Below are positions 12,195-26,000 of a stretch of 64,000 nt of DNA, one piece after another (positions within the stretch are counted from its first letter, which is position 1; each line of letters begins with the position of its first letter). The position numbers and the translations under genes are program-made. Below the pieces are notes generated by a model. It saw only the letters and a program-made list of their open reading frames with translations. It did not search any database and was not told the DNA's origin. This DNA comes from Wuchereria bancrofti (lineage: Eukaryota > Nematoda > Chromadorea > Rhabditida > Onchocercidae), in assembly GCA_005281725.1 (NCBI GenBank), contig SSBO01000009.1:9269795-9333794 (forward strand), written 5' to 3'.

Positions 12195-13086
12195 ATGAAT
12201 GTGAACAAATCTGATACAACTATTCCGGATTGTCAACCGTGTCGATTTACTGGTACCGGATTGTTTCTTTTTGTTGCTGCCTATATTTGGTATAATACAC
12301 GAAGTAGTATTTATAATAATGGTTTCATTTATAAAAAGTTACCACTACGACTTATTGCTATTGGTTAGTTTATATTAAATGTCATTTATACCTTTTACAC
12401 TTTTAATTTCAAATATTTATAAAACTTTTTATATAAAAAACTTTTATATTTCCAAATTTTTATGGTAGTTTTTTTTTTTTTTAGAAGAAAAAGAAAATGA
12501 TTTTATAGTATTATTTCTTTTTTGTTTTTTGTTTTGTGTCATTTCTTTTCTAATTAATATATCATAATAAATTTATCATCTTGTAATCCTTAAACCGATT
12601 ATCATATCATTAAATTATTTTATCACTTTTTTCTTCTATTATGCTATTTAATTTTTTAATCAGTTTCTGATTTTACATTGCTTACATTTTTAATTCTAAT
12701 TGATTTATTTAAATGAATTAATCGAGAAGCTAATGATACGAGATAAATATGACAGAATAATTTATAAATGTGTGAAAAAATTTTCTATACTAGTGATAAG
12801 ATATATAATCTTATTTGTTGATAATTTACAGCAAATAATACAAATAAAATATCATAATATTACTAATGATGATAACTGCTTATCATTAATTTAGCATTAA
12901 TGTTTATCATTAATTTAGCTGTAAGCCAATTTATTTTGGAAATGCAAATATATAAAAAAAAAAAAAATTTATTACTTTACTAATCTTTATTAACTTTTTT
13001 CTTTCAATTTTGCAGGATCACTTTATATGTCACTTGCACGCTTCATTTATCTTCCGCCATTCAAACATCTTGCGCCCAAGAAATAA
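12195..13086 (+). CDS. DMAC1: DMAC1-like distal membrane-arm assembly protein
   Basis: DMAC1 (TMEM261) is a small mitochondrial inner-membrane protein needed to assemble the distal membrane arm of complex I. Two exons, 12195-12363 and 13016-13086 (stop TAA), joined in phase 1, give 79 residues. Family marks are a CxxC near the N-terminus (IPDCQPCRFTG, Cys13 and Cys16) followed by two hydrophobic helices, about residues 20-36 and 48-65, and a short basic tail ending HLAPKK. It is shorter than the human protein mainly at the N-terminus. GTTTAG 11 nt before the ATG may accept a spliced leader. Assignment rests on the CxxC plus two-helix layout of the DMAC1 domain. Confidence 0.75.
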
Positions 13087-13734
13087 ATTTATTTGTTGGT
13101 GAATTTTTGTTTAAATAGTCAATTCATGTTTATAGATCATATTTTGAAAATTTGTCTTTTAATTTAGCTGTAAATTTTTTTTAGTACATATTATTAAGTA
13201 AGCATTTTCCTTTTTTTTTTCTTGAGAAAAAAGTAAGCATTCTTTAGCCAAGAATAAAATGTTCCTTTCATAAATAATATATTATATTAGTTTATTTTTA
13301 TAATTCATTTTGAATTTTAAAAAAAAAAAATTTGTAATAATTTTAGTTGATTCAAATTAAATTAACCTAAGAATTATTACTGACCATTTTTTTTGCTACA
13401 TTTTCTATATTTATTATTATTTCGTTTCCTTTCTCTTTTTTTTCGTTTTTTTTTTTTTTATCAAGTTATCATTGCATTGATAAGCTTATTGTATATTATT
13501 TTGAGTATTTGCTTTTATATTGATAAAATGTTATAATATCACTATCTTTTGTTATTATCTTTACTGTTTTGCTTCATTGATTATTCGTTGTTTGTTAAAA
13601 ATGAGAGAGAGTAACAGTGCAACTGATATAATATAAACTGATAACAAATTTTATTCATAAAATTAGATATCAAGATGAAAAGTGTTAAATTTCTTTTTTC
13701 ATTTACCGTCTGCACAAATGAAATTTTCTTTCCT

Positions 13735-13950
13735 TATTATTATTATTATTTTTTGCTTATTTTATTCATATTCGAAGTTGTTTTTATCTTGTTCCTTTTT
13801 TTTGAAAACTCAATTTTTTTCACAAAAATTAAGTTTCAATAGCAATAACTGATTTTTTTTTAATTATTAATTATTGTTATTATTATTATTATTAATAAGA
13901 ATTATCCTTTTTCTAAAGAATTATCTTTTTATTATTATTATTATTAGTAA
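13735..13950. repeat. ATT trinucleotide-rich stretch
   Basis: Three blocks of TTATTATTATTA at about 13738, 13875 and 13930, the last two each followed by AATAAGAATTA, a degenerate pair about 56 bp apart. Confidence 0.7.
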
Positions 13951-15737
13951 TAAGAATTAACAAATGAGTAATAAAAAATATTAAACTTAAGTTTTAATTT
14001 CATTCTATCTTATCATTCAATATATATTTTAATTTAATTTATAACTTTCTCATTGCTGTTCAATTCTAAACAATGCATTGATTTGAAAAGTGAAACAAAT
14101 TGAATTAATGCACCTTATTATTCTGATTTATTGTCACCTTATCATTATTATCATTGCAGTTACCGTTATCATAGATGTGATTCAATCATTTGTGTATTAA
14201 TTCATTTATCATATACATAAATATATACATAAATCATATACATATATGTTGATAATTTAACATTGATAATGGATAAGCAATGTATTATGCATAAGATAAA
14301 GTGCTTTTGAAAATGGAAAGCGAAAAAAATGGATAATTAAAATAATATGATAATGTTGATTAAATTAAACTCATTAAAGCGCGATTGAAAATTATCAAAG
14401 GAATGATAATTGTATTTATATATACAGAGATATATTCATATGATAATTATACTGTATATATAGTGATAATTACCAGTTGATAATTACTAGTTCAATGATA
14501 ATTATGCAATAATAATTATCAGTTAGTGTACTGTATTTAATGTACGATGAGAAAAGTGCTCGAAAAAAAAGATAGGAGTAAATGAAATAATTGGATTAGC
14601 AGTGTGATAATAATATCACAAGTACAATCATTGAAAAATTATCAATGCAACGGAAATTATCAGTTGATTATTTTTAGCCAAATCTGAAAAACTATGATGA
14701 TGAGAAAAATTTAGCGGAAGATTTGTTGTAAAGAAAAATTATTTCATTAATTACATTGAATTGTTAAACAATGAATGATAAATTTGTAACATGAAAAATA
14801 TTAATTAATTAATCCTCTTTTTTCCTGAAAATGAAAAACTTTCATTTTTTATTATAATTTTTGTTATTTGGATTAAACCTAAATCAATAGCCAGATGAGA
14901 TTAAAATTTATGAGTGATATCAAAATTTAAATTCTTTTTCTTTCAAAAATTAAATTTTTGGGAGAGCGAAGTTGTATTAAAACTTAAATTCTGTTTCTTT
15001 TCTTTTTTGAAATTTAAGAGTACAAAAGTTATCAATTAAAAGATAAATATTTATTGTCAAATAATAAAGAAGTGATAATGAATGACATAATGATATGGTC
15101 AAATAAATAAGAACTGATAATGAGAAAAAAAAACCACAAAATGTTTGATCGTTGAATATGATTTATGGCAAATTTTCTCATACATTAATAAATGTTGACC
15201 TTTTCACCTTATCATTAACTGTGTGTGACCTTTTGCTTTTTTTTTTTGGCTTTACACAAAGAATAATGAGATGGGATGAGTTCTTCTTAATAATTTTACA
15301 TCATTTCAATAAATTTAATTTAGCAAATTTGTTTAAATTTAACGTAATTTTCAAATGAATAATATATTTTTACAATTGAAATTTTATGAAATTTATTTTT
15401 GCAACATTTCTAAATAGTGTTTGGTTGAATTTGAATTTACTAGCAATATATCTTTTTAATAAAAATAGTATTTATTGTTTTGCTTGCTATTATTAATTAA
15501 TTTTGCATTTAAATCTTTTTTTCAATTTTTGTTATTAGTAAGTAATTTTTATCAAACATTTAATAAATGCAGTGTTTTATCGTTTAAATTATAAAAATTA
15601 TTTAAAAAAAAAAGAAAACTTTATAAAAATATATTTATTAATAGTGATAATGATATATTTCAAATTATCATTTGGAATTACAAAAAGAACAGATAATTTT
15701 ATTTTACATTCTTACAAATTTTATTTTAAATATTCTG

Positions 15738-16287
15738 ACGCAATTTTATCGTACAATTTGCAGTCGAAACAAAAATTTATATTTAACGTTAACATACGAT
15801 TCGCATTTACTAAGCAATATTAAACATTTCGAACAGTTGGAGATTCTCCAACTTTTATTCAAATTTAAAAAATTCAAAAGAAATCTTTGGATGGTATTGT
15901 TTTCACAGCAATCTATCTGAAGTAGTACAATTTCGTCATCGTCATCTACTGTTATGACGCAGTTCAAAAGGGTATGGAAGGCTTGACGTGTGTTCACGTA
16001 GAGATACGAGAGTGGTTGCGTGTGCGGAATAGGGATAAAATGCAATGAACATCCTGAATTGTCAAAATATTGATCATTAATCTACGAATAAACTAACTTA
16101 ATCAATATATGTGAGATGGTTTTATGTTTAGGTGGATGTCGTAGTATTCAATTTTTTGAATAAAAAATCAAATGTGAAGGGTATTTTTGTCATTAAAGTT
16201 GTTTAATACTGCTTAGTAAGTGTGAATCATATGTTAACGCTAAATGTAAATTTCCATTTCGATTGAAATTGTACGATAAAGTTGCGT
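15738..16287. repeat. Inverted-repeat (foldback) element, 87-bp arms
   Basis: The reverse complement of 15738-15825 aligns with 16201-16287 along its whole length with about 11 substitutions and one 1-nt gap. Both arms end in ACGCAA when read inward from the outside. All substitutions I can read are transitions. The 375-bp spacer contains a perfect 19-nt hairpin (AGTTGGAGATTCTCCAACT, 15835-15853) and a locally GC-richer block. I see no target-site duplication. It could be a MITE-like foldback, or a transcribed hairpin. Confidence 0.85.
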
Positions 16288-16963
16288 AAAGAGATTAAAA
16301 AGTATTAGTTTACAACTCAAAACTAATTTTTATAAGATTACTATTCATGTACTTCATGATGAATTTAAAAAAATAAATAAATAAGAGTAAGATGAGAGGT
16401 GAAGACAGGACAAAAGAAATATACTGATTGTATGATTAGCCGGATGCAATTTGTAGTTTTTCCGTATGTGGTCTTAAATTTGATTTTATTATAATAACTA
16501 TGTGGTGGTTTTGTAATTTTCGTTTTTCGGTTCTGTGTTCACAGCCTCATTTGGTTTGAAATATTTAGATAACTTTTGACGATGGTTTTTTTTTGATAAA
16601 AACTTCGCCAGTCAATCGTGGAATGTGTGTTCCCGTAGGATTTGCAAAGTTTTTTGAATATGTTCGGACTTTAATTCAGTTCTCCAAGTTTATTCATAAT
16701 ATTTAGGAGTTAGTCATACGTTCGGTATCTGAAGGCCTATTATTTCGTAATATGAAGAGTATTCGTAATATGAAGACCTGTAATCAAGATTTAATGGTAC
16801 ATCTAAATTGTTTTAATGAGTGACTTGAATGGAAACACAAGATACTGAAAATCAGAAAGCTTCACTGAATGTATAATTTCTATAACTTACACAAAAATGT
16901 TCATTAATGTCATAAAGCGATAATTCTTTAATGTTTCAACGATTCTTATATTTTCTACTTTAC

Positions 16964-16965
16964 AG
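16964..16965 (+). promoter_or_regulatory. Candidate spliced-leader acceptor of CAND1
   Basis: TTTTCTACTTTACAG precedes the CAND1 start by 45 nt with no upstream exon evident, as expected for a trans-splice site. Confidence 0.45.
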
Positions 16966-17010
16966 GGTTTCGCACTAAACACCATACGGCCGAGACTGAA
17001 TTCCGAGAAA

Positions 17011-20000
17011 ATGCCGTTTCAGATTGCAAGTTTGTTGGAAAAGATGTCATCAACAGATAAGGATTATCGTTTTATGGCTACAAATGACTTAATTGTTGAA
17101 TTGCAGAATGATAGCATTAAACTGGATGATGAATCTGAGCGAAGGGTACGCTACTTTTATATAAAATTTCATCACCGTGTTAGGAACACTTGCAAAATTA
17201 ACTGAATTATACTTAACAGCTTTTTGTTACGAGGAAATGAAATGTCAGCCTCATCCGTATCAGAATTATTTCATTAATTGGATCAACAAAGGAAAATGAT
17301 TACCAACATTTTCCTTGCTTCTTGAAAACGTAACATGAAACTTCACGTCGGAATTATTTGTTTTATTAGCCAAATATAATTTGCATGTTACATGCGAAAT
17401 TGTATGGTTGATTTCTGTGGTGCAAAAACTTTTTATTCTGCATCAAAATGAAATATAAAACCTGGTATCGAAATTATTTTCCATTAATCATGTAAAAATT
17501 ATATGTAATATGTGAAAATTAATGGCTAATGTTTGATTAAACAACAAAGAATTCATTTTAGCTTTCATCGTTTTTAGTACAAATGAATGATATTAATTAC
17601 CAGCACTGATTTCTACAAAAAGTATTCATGTTAGCTATAACATTTTTATATTTTTGACCAATATTTTAATCACTGAGAGAAAATATTAAGAAAAAATTTG
17701 GTATTAGAAATTTCGACCTTCTATGCATCCTCAAAAGATGTTTTCAGGTGGTTAATATGGTTGTGAAGCTATTGGAGGACAAGAATGGTGAAGTACAAAA
17801 TTTGGCAGTGAAATGCTTGGGACCACTTGTACATAAAGTGAAAGATACACAGGTGAAGTATTTTTTTGTATGTGCTCAGCTATCGCATTATGTAGATTTT
17901 TGTTGTCCGTTATTTCACTGTAATAATGACATATCATGACATTACAATAGTGTTCAATTTGAATCTTCTACAGCTAAACTTTTATATAATCTCCGATAAA
18001 ATAGCACGACTTCCTAACATGGTTGAAATTTGTGCTTTGATGCGTTTATTCGTCGTTACCATTAACGATTTTAACAATTGTTATTATTAAACTAGAAAAC
18101 CGATTTTTTTTCATTCTTTTTTATTTGATCCATACACTACTGTTTTAGAGAAAATGAGTGAGTTGGATACGCCTAGAAGGATTTGTTAATTGTTATTTGC
18201 TTTCAACTAGTTTTTCAGTTGTAATGTTAAAACCATTAAAAAAATTAGTTTCGTTTGAGTTATAAGTGATTAAGAAAGACAGAATAGTTAGTTAGGTGTC
18301 TTGTTCGTTTGATAATTTTTTCATCTTCTTTTTCGTTTCATAGATTTTCCGTTTCAGGCTCAAGCAATTTTTTCACATCTTTGTGAAACAATGATTAATG
18401 GTGATGAGAAGTTGCGAGATGTTTCCTCAATTGCATTAAAGACCGCAGTTGCTGAATTACCTGCTGCAAGTTCTCCTTTAACAGTGGCGGTAATTAAGCT
18501 GTTGGTGCCACCGCTTAAAGATGCATTATGTAAATCATTTTCAGTTTTATTTCTATTAGTCTTCATGTATTGATGGGATTATTATTTTATTATTTCGGAC
18601 AAACCTTTATTTTGGAGATTTTTCACTAATTACTGTTCTGTCAACCCAAAAAAAGATCGTTTTTGTTGTTTTGCTAAAATGATTAACTTTACAGCGGATA
18701 CGGAACGCGTCGATATCTCTGTGAAACTTGAAATAATCGATATTATATCTGATATCTTATCACGTTATGGATCATTATTCTCACCATATTTGAGAGAGGT
18801 TTATTCTTATAACTTACTGAATGAGTTACTATTTGCTGGTAAGTAGGTATTAAAAAATTTTGCAAAATATAATTCCTGTAAAATATTTCAGCTACAAGAA
18901 GCTTTACTTCGACAGCTATCTTCCGACCGTCAAGCTCTTCGGAAACGATCCATTATAACGTTATCAAATTTACTGGCCCTTTCAGATGATACTCTTTATG
19001 GCGAAACGATGGATATTATTGTGCAGTATCTTACATCACCTGGAGTATTTATTCATCTGTTACTTTTTTATTATTTAGTACAAAGATTCGAAAACACCAC
19101 ATCGATTGGTTTATGTGACCGGAATGTTATCTTAATTTTCAGGCATCAGTTATGCAATTTCGTACAATGGTACAAACATGTCAGAGTATTTGTAAAACAA
19201 CCAGTCGCCGTTTCGTAAAGCATTTATCAAGACTAGTACCAGTACTCGTGGATTATACTGTGGCAACTGAGGATGACGAATTACGTGAATCATGTATCCA
19301 AGTGAGTATTTTTGTTTGATACATTAAATCGTTTAATATATTTATTATCTAATTACACGTCTCTTTTTCTCCACCTTTATCTCTCTAAATATGCAATTTC
19401 TTTCACAACTAAAGAGCAAAGAATTTTACAGATTTTCTACTTTTTTAGGCATTCGAAACTTTTGTTTATCGTTGCCCTCGCGAAATAACGCCATTCATTC
19501 CACATATTGTGGAGGTAGTAGTTAATTATGTCAAACATGATCCTAATTATACCTACGATGATGACGAAGAGATGGATAGCATTTCACAGATAGACACTGA
19601 TGGTAGTTTTTGTTGAAGACCTAAATTTTGAAATTTTAGACCTATTTAAAGCTACTAAGCGATGAAAAGAAAAAATTGCCCTTCCTATTAATTCATCAGG
19701 CAAATATTCTTATCTATATGCTTTCACAAATTCCATTGTGAGCAGTTCACTTCGGTTTAGATATGGCAATGGTTAGTAAATATATTTAATTGGGTCAGAG
19801 TTAAATATGTTTTTCTGCAACTTTATTGCACGAAGGAATGTGGTGCTGTTATAGAAATGACAATCAGACGATTTGATTTACTGATATTTTAGTAATTAAG
19901 GCAGTTTAATAGTTGATATTTTAAGTCTTTTAAGCGATTGCTTACTGACTTTTCAATGAGCAGGTAGTGTACCGTGAACACTACAATGTATTATTGATCC

Positions 20001-23000
20001 ATATTTCGGCATATGCTTTATTTTTGCATTTCGAAATTGTAATATTTGTTTAATGGCATTTGCAAGGAAGATTTTTTCTTTGCAGCATATGACATTTGCT
20101 TACATGAAACCGCGTCACTTACTTTTTTAAATAGAAAATGTGTTTTAATATTGATCAATTAATTACAATTATCACTAAAATTATAGGTGATAGCGATGAC
20201 GATGATGACGAAGGAAACGAATATTCAGACGACGATGATATGAGCTGGAAAGTACGCCGAGCATCCGCTAAATGTATTGAAGCTCTTGTATGTTCATGAA
20301 TGAATAATTATTTTTTTATAAATTAGAATGGAGTGTATACTTTGCTGCATGCTCAATTAGAATGTCACAAAAAGAGCTATTTCTCTTCGTAACTTGAGAA
20401 ACTAAGTAATTGGATTGTTGTGGTAATGAGTTGTGTAGCTGTGGTGGATTCACTTTTCAGTATGACTAAATTATATTTAGTTGGATTTTTATAAACAAAT
20501 TATTTGCACATAGTTATGAATGGAATCCTTTTTAGATTTTATCGCGTCGTGACGAAATTGTAAAATATTTAACTTCATTTGGTCCTCTCTTGATTAGTCG
20601 ATTCAAAGAACGCGAGGATAACGTGAAATGGGATATAATGCATGCCTATACGGCATTGCTGTCGCAGATTCGCAATCTGATACCAAACTTTTCAGCCATT
20701 TGTGTCGTAAGTTTTCTCAGACGCATAAAATTTTTTAAAAAAACGCAAATTTTATAAGAACATTAGTTTAAATCATTTAAAAATTGAGCGTACTTCGAGT
20801 GGAACCAATGTACAGAATCATCTGACAATCTGGTATACATTATTTCAATTGCCATTTTAGCCTGAGGAAAATGGCAATGTAGAGAAAAATGCATGTGGTG
20901 ACGCAGAAACTATTACTGTTAAAGGTGGTGTACTGCTGCGGAATGCTGTAAGTATGGAGCAACTTGAGACGTTGCAGGTTTGTACTTTTCTTACAATTCA
21001 ACTAAGAAGTATCTAAGTATCACTGAATCATTCAAGTATATGAATGCAAAAGAAAACTACCCAAGGCTAATATTTGGTTTTTTTTTTACCTAACAATTTG
21101 TTATACTTCTATTATACCTCTATCTCCCCGTCTTATTAATCGTTTAGTAGTATGAATACATCCGAAGTAATGGTTCGTTTGCACGTCATAGTATAATTTG
21201 TTAATTCCTTATTTTAGGCTTTGGATTCACAGATTCCTTTACTTGTTAGAGCAGTTAGTCGGTTGCTAAATACAAAGGCACTCAAGACTAAACAGTATTG
21301 TTTCGTTTTACTTACGCATCTATTACGGTTTGTTCATTATTTATTTACTTGATCATCTTTTGCAGTCATCAATGAAATGTGCTTTCATTCGATATCTTAA
21401 ATATTTGCTATTTATTGCATTTTCTAAGAGCATATCCGGGTGCACTTGGTGATGAAATACTTCATCTAACGGCCGGAGTGTCAAATGCAATGAATGATCG
21501 TTCCTTGAATACAAATATGAAAATTGATACGCTCACTTTCCTATCAGGAGCACTTTGTACTCATTCACCAGAGGTAAATTAAAAATACTTTGTCTTTTCC
21601 ATGTCTTTAATTTTTTGATAATCCTAAATTAGTATATTATCTTATGTTGGCAGTTGTTTTTTATTTACTTAGATATTTGAAAAATTAAAGGAAAAACAGA
21701 ATTACTGAATGTGAATGTAAAGTATGATATTTTAAATATTAAAAAGAAAAAAAAAAAGTTTATTTTTTCTTTTCGTTTATAATTTTGTTTTTTAGAAATT
21801 ACATGCATATATGGATGTGTTAGTGCCACTTATTGTGCGTGCTGTTAGTGAACAATTTTACAAAGTATCAGCAGAAGCATTGACTGTTACAACATCACTC
21901 ATTCGTGTCTTACGTCCAGTGGCATCTGAACGAGGCAATTTTGATTATTCCCCATATGTGGATAGTATTTATGAAGCAATCATTGGCAAATTGAAGGCTA
22001 CCGATATAGACCAGGTTTGAGAATTTTTATTTTTTATATATTTATATGAAATGCATTATAAGTTAAAGTTCACAGTAATTAAGTCGAGGTTCAAATGATA
22101 ACGTAATTAAAGATCGAAATATTGAACAGCATTATTGAAACTGTTTGCTATAATTATATGTATGGGTGATATGTGTTCTGTTAGGATTGTTTCGGGAGTT
22201 GTGGGTTTCAGTCTTTAATTTGCACTAATTTATGAATAATCCATTTTGATATTTTCAAAGTAACTGTTGGATTGATATTTTGTTTTCCCGTCGTTATATT
22301 TATTATTTATTTATTTTTTCCAGGAAGTGAAAGAAAAAGCAGTAACAGCGGCTGGTCTTCTGGTTGCAACTTTCGGTGATTTTTTGAAAGAAAAGGTACG
22401 AAGTATATGAATTTTGAAGTTTTCAAGTTAGATGATGCTTTTGTTAATAAATGTTCGTTTTGAATGGTGATTATCCTGGAATTTTTTACGAAATATTTCT
22501 AGATAATATTTTTCGGTGGTATTTTGTGCTCAAGTTTGTTTTTCAAGGGTTTTTTCTTCAGCTTCCAACTTGTTTGCCAATATTTTTGGATCGTTTGCGG
22601 AATGAAATGACACGTCTTGTCACGGTGAAGGCACTCACAGTAATTGTGAACAGTCCTCTTTCGATTTCATTGCATTCTATTTTGTCGGATGTTTTGTTAT
22701 TGCTAGCCGAATATTTGCGGAAGAATCACAGAACTTTAAAGGTAATTTATCTTCATTTGTCAGTGGAACTGTATAGCTTAGATGCAGCAATATATTACAT
22801 CTAAAGTATCTTTTGTGGTAGAAGGTTTAACGCATTTTCCGATCTTTATTTCGAATTTTTTTTTCAACTTTTACTGTCTTGAACTACTTTTAGTTATTTT
22901 TCATATTGCTAATAACAATAGAGGGTTCCTATGAATTATTAGAGCTAGTGTGATTTATAGATTTCGACCTTAAATTTGTTGGATTCTTTGGTGACGAACT

Positions 23001-26000
23001 ACAAGTATGGTAGCTTGGATGGTGGTGAAATGATGAGAGTAATACAAGAAACACCTGCTTTGATCTCTGAATTGGATTTACAAATTAGCCAACTTACTCT
23101 CACTTATCTTAGTCGTAAGTATTGATTTTCATGAAAGGTTCATGAAAACTCTTCCTTTTGGATATGGCTGGCCTACAAAATGAGCCTACTCTTTACTGTG
23201 CTTGCAAAGAAAAGATTTTTTGATGTTTTGGTTTGTTAGAAAAAGTTTTTAATTTTCTTAAAGAAAACTTGTCATGTGTCACTGTTTATATTACTCTATA
23301 ATGTAATCATAAGTAATTATCCTTTTTAATCACCTCTCATAGGACAAATTTTTAGAAAATCTTGATCTATTTTAAGTTCACTCTTCAGTTGTCTGAATTT
23401 AATACATTAGAAAATATTTTCAGACATAGTAGTTGCTCAACCATTAATCATATCCTGTAGTTTACCAGAGATATTTGTGGCTTATGTGAATCTTCTTCAA
23501 AGTTCTCTGCTCCAGGGTGCTACCCTAACAGCTTCATTGAATTTCGTTCTAGCGGTGGTCCAGGCAGAAATACCCCAGAAACCATCTTTCGAGGTACTTT
23601 AATAATTTTAATTAGAGTTGAAGTTAGGAAATTTCCAAACTTCGTATCTGCATGGTTACACTTATTTTAATTGCTTGTTGAATAGGAGATGATTTTTCAG
23701 GAATTGCTGGATCAGCTAACTGCTCCAGTTTATGATAACATTTCGCTTCATCGCCAAGCCTATCGCTCTATTTCGGCATGTACTGCTGTTGTTGCTTCAG
23801 CATCCGGTCAACAGAATCGTTGTTGTAACTTAGCAAAAAAATTATCAGAGCAAATAATGTCGAACGATACAACAGATGGTGTACGATTGTTTTCTTTACT
23901 TGCAATCGGTGAATTAGGCTGCACTTGTCCACGAACGTTCGATAAATTTTCACCAAAGTATATTTTTCGTTTTTTTTATTCTGACATCTTTCAATTTTTG
24001 TGTAAATTTAAGGCAAGTTTTATTTCTGTAGTTTATATGTGTAGTAATCCAAGAAAATGTTTCCCACATAAAATTATTTGCACTTTTCTTTTGCAGATGG
24101 GAAAGTTTATTATATCAGAAATTAGTTAAGTATGCTATATGGCATTGTAAAAAGTTTATCTTGTCATAAAGCGTGTAGTATTTATTCTTTTTTTTGCTTT
24201 TTGACAAAAATTTTAAATGCTTTTAACGCTTATTTTTATATTTTGAAAAGCATGTATTTAGCTAGTAATAGTTTGGTAGTAATCAAATGATTCAAATGTA
24301 AATTCTTTTCAACTATGGAAATTTTAGGCCGGAAGAACTATTAGTGAATGCTTTCAACACAACATCAGAAGAGATGAAAACAGCTGCATCTTATGCATTA
24401 GGAAGGCTTGCCTTAGGAAATCTCGAAAAGTATCTTCCATTTTTGCTCGAACAAATCAACTCGCAACCAAAGCGTCAATATCTTCTATTGCATGCTTTAA
24501 AAGAAGTGCAGTTATTTTTATATTTTTTTACTGTTACTTGTTTATCTGGTCTAACTGAAAAACTTAAAATTATAGAAAATTAACAGCAGAAAAATTTATT
24601 ATTATTAGTTATTAAGAGAGTTGTGGATTGTCTTGCAGTATCAAGACATGTATAGCCCTCTGTTTGCAAGTTAAGCATTGATGACATCCTATTTAATGTG
24701 ATTTGACCTATGTTTGATTTCTTTCCATTTTTATTCGCATAAGATTATCTTTCCACTTGCCAAGAAAACTGAATTCCTTCTAATTTCTGTTCTATATTAA
24801 ATTGTTATTTCACAACTTTTGTTTAGGTGATTGGTTCGGAAAGCGGTGATTCTCGGGCTATAGAGATTTTCCGCCCGAGAATTGAACAAATTTGGCCCGT
24901 TTTAATCACCCATGCAATAGCTGTAGAAGAAGGCACACGAAATGTTGTTGCGGAATGTCTTGGCAAATTGTGTCTTGTTCATCCCGAACAATTGTTGCAG
25001 CGATTAAAGGTGTGTCTTTTAGTGAATTTGATTTTCTGCTGATTCTATGTTTTGTTGATCTTGATCCCATTCATTTTAAATGCACACAATCAAATTGCTG
25101 AAATCTAATGTTATCAGTATAGGTCCGTTTCTCTCTTTATTTTTCAGAAATGTGTAGTGTCACCGAATCCATTTATGCGTGCAACAGCAGTCACAGCAGT
25201 GAAATTTTTAATTGTTGAACAATGGACAGCTATTGATGATCTTCTGCAATCATCAATGACGCATTTTCTGCAGACTGTTACGGATCAAGATCTTAATGTA
25301 CGTCGAGTGGCACTGATAGCTTTCAATTCAGCTGCGCATAACAAACCCAGACTGGTCAGTTCTTAATCATTTTTATAGTTTTGTTTTTCTGATAAAACAG
25401 CTGAAAATATGTGAAATATTCCGATTATCATAAAAGTTATGTCAAATTAAGTTATGTCAAGCTGCAGGTCCATCGATAACATTAATTATGTTTTATGCTG
25501 TGAGGTTTTTTCGGGCGTTACATGATATTTTATTGTTTTTCATTGTTGAATACATCCTATTTTTAGGCGGTTTATTATCCTTGTTGAAGAATTCAAATTT
25601 CATTTCTTTTAACGGCTAATATACTAGTTTATTATAGATTAGAGATTTGCTACCTGTCTTTCTGCCGCTACTATACAATGAAACAGTGGTTAAGAAGGAA
25701 TTGGTTCGGGAAGTTGAAATGGGTCCGTTTAAACATACTGTTGATGATGGACTTGATCTACGGAAGGCGGCTTTTGAATGGTCAGTTTCATTGCAAAAAG
25801 ATTAATGAAATTTGTAAAATTGATCAAACTAATACTTTTTGTTGATTATGGAATACATGAAATCTGATGATTTAATTTTCAATGTTTTCTTTAATTTTGT
25901 ATTTAGTTTTCAATGTTCTTTAATTTGGTTTTAGTATGTATACATTACTAGAAACATGCTTGGAACGGCTGGATATTTTTGAATTTATTACACATATGGA

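Larger units (their letters stand above)
13087..17010. other. Intergenic, DMAC1 to CAND1
   Basis: 3.9 kb without a convincing gene. 13735-13950 has TTATTATTA runs. 13490-15120 is dense in TGATAA/TTATCA words. 15738-16287 is an inverted-repeat element with a GC-richer spacer (about 15920-16040). TTTACAG at 16959-16965, 45 nt before the CAND1 ATG, is a likely spliced-leader acceptor. Confidence 0.7.

Noticed and set aside
12700..12894. 64-codon frame between the DMAC1 exons
   Set aside because: Lies wholly within the intron, AT-biased codons only, no start context.
15746..16045. 99-codon minus-strand frame (starts MHFIPIPHTQPLSYLYVNTR)
   Set aside because: It runs through one arm and the spacer of the inverted-repeat element. 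No domain, and composition shifts along its length. Treated as part of the element.
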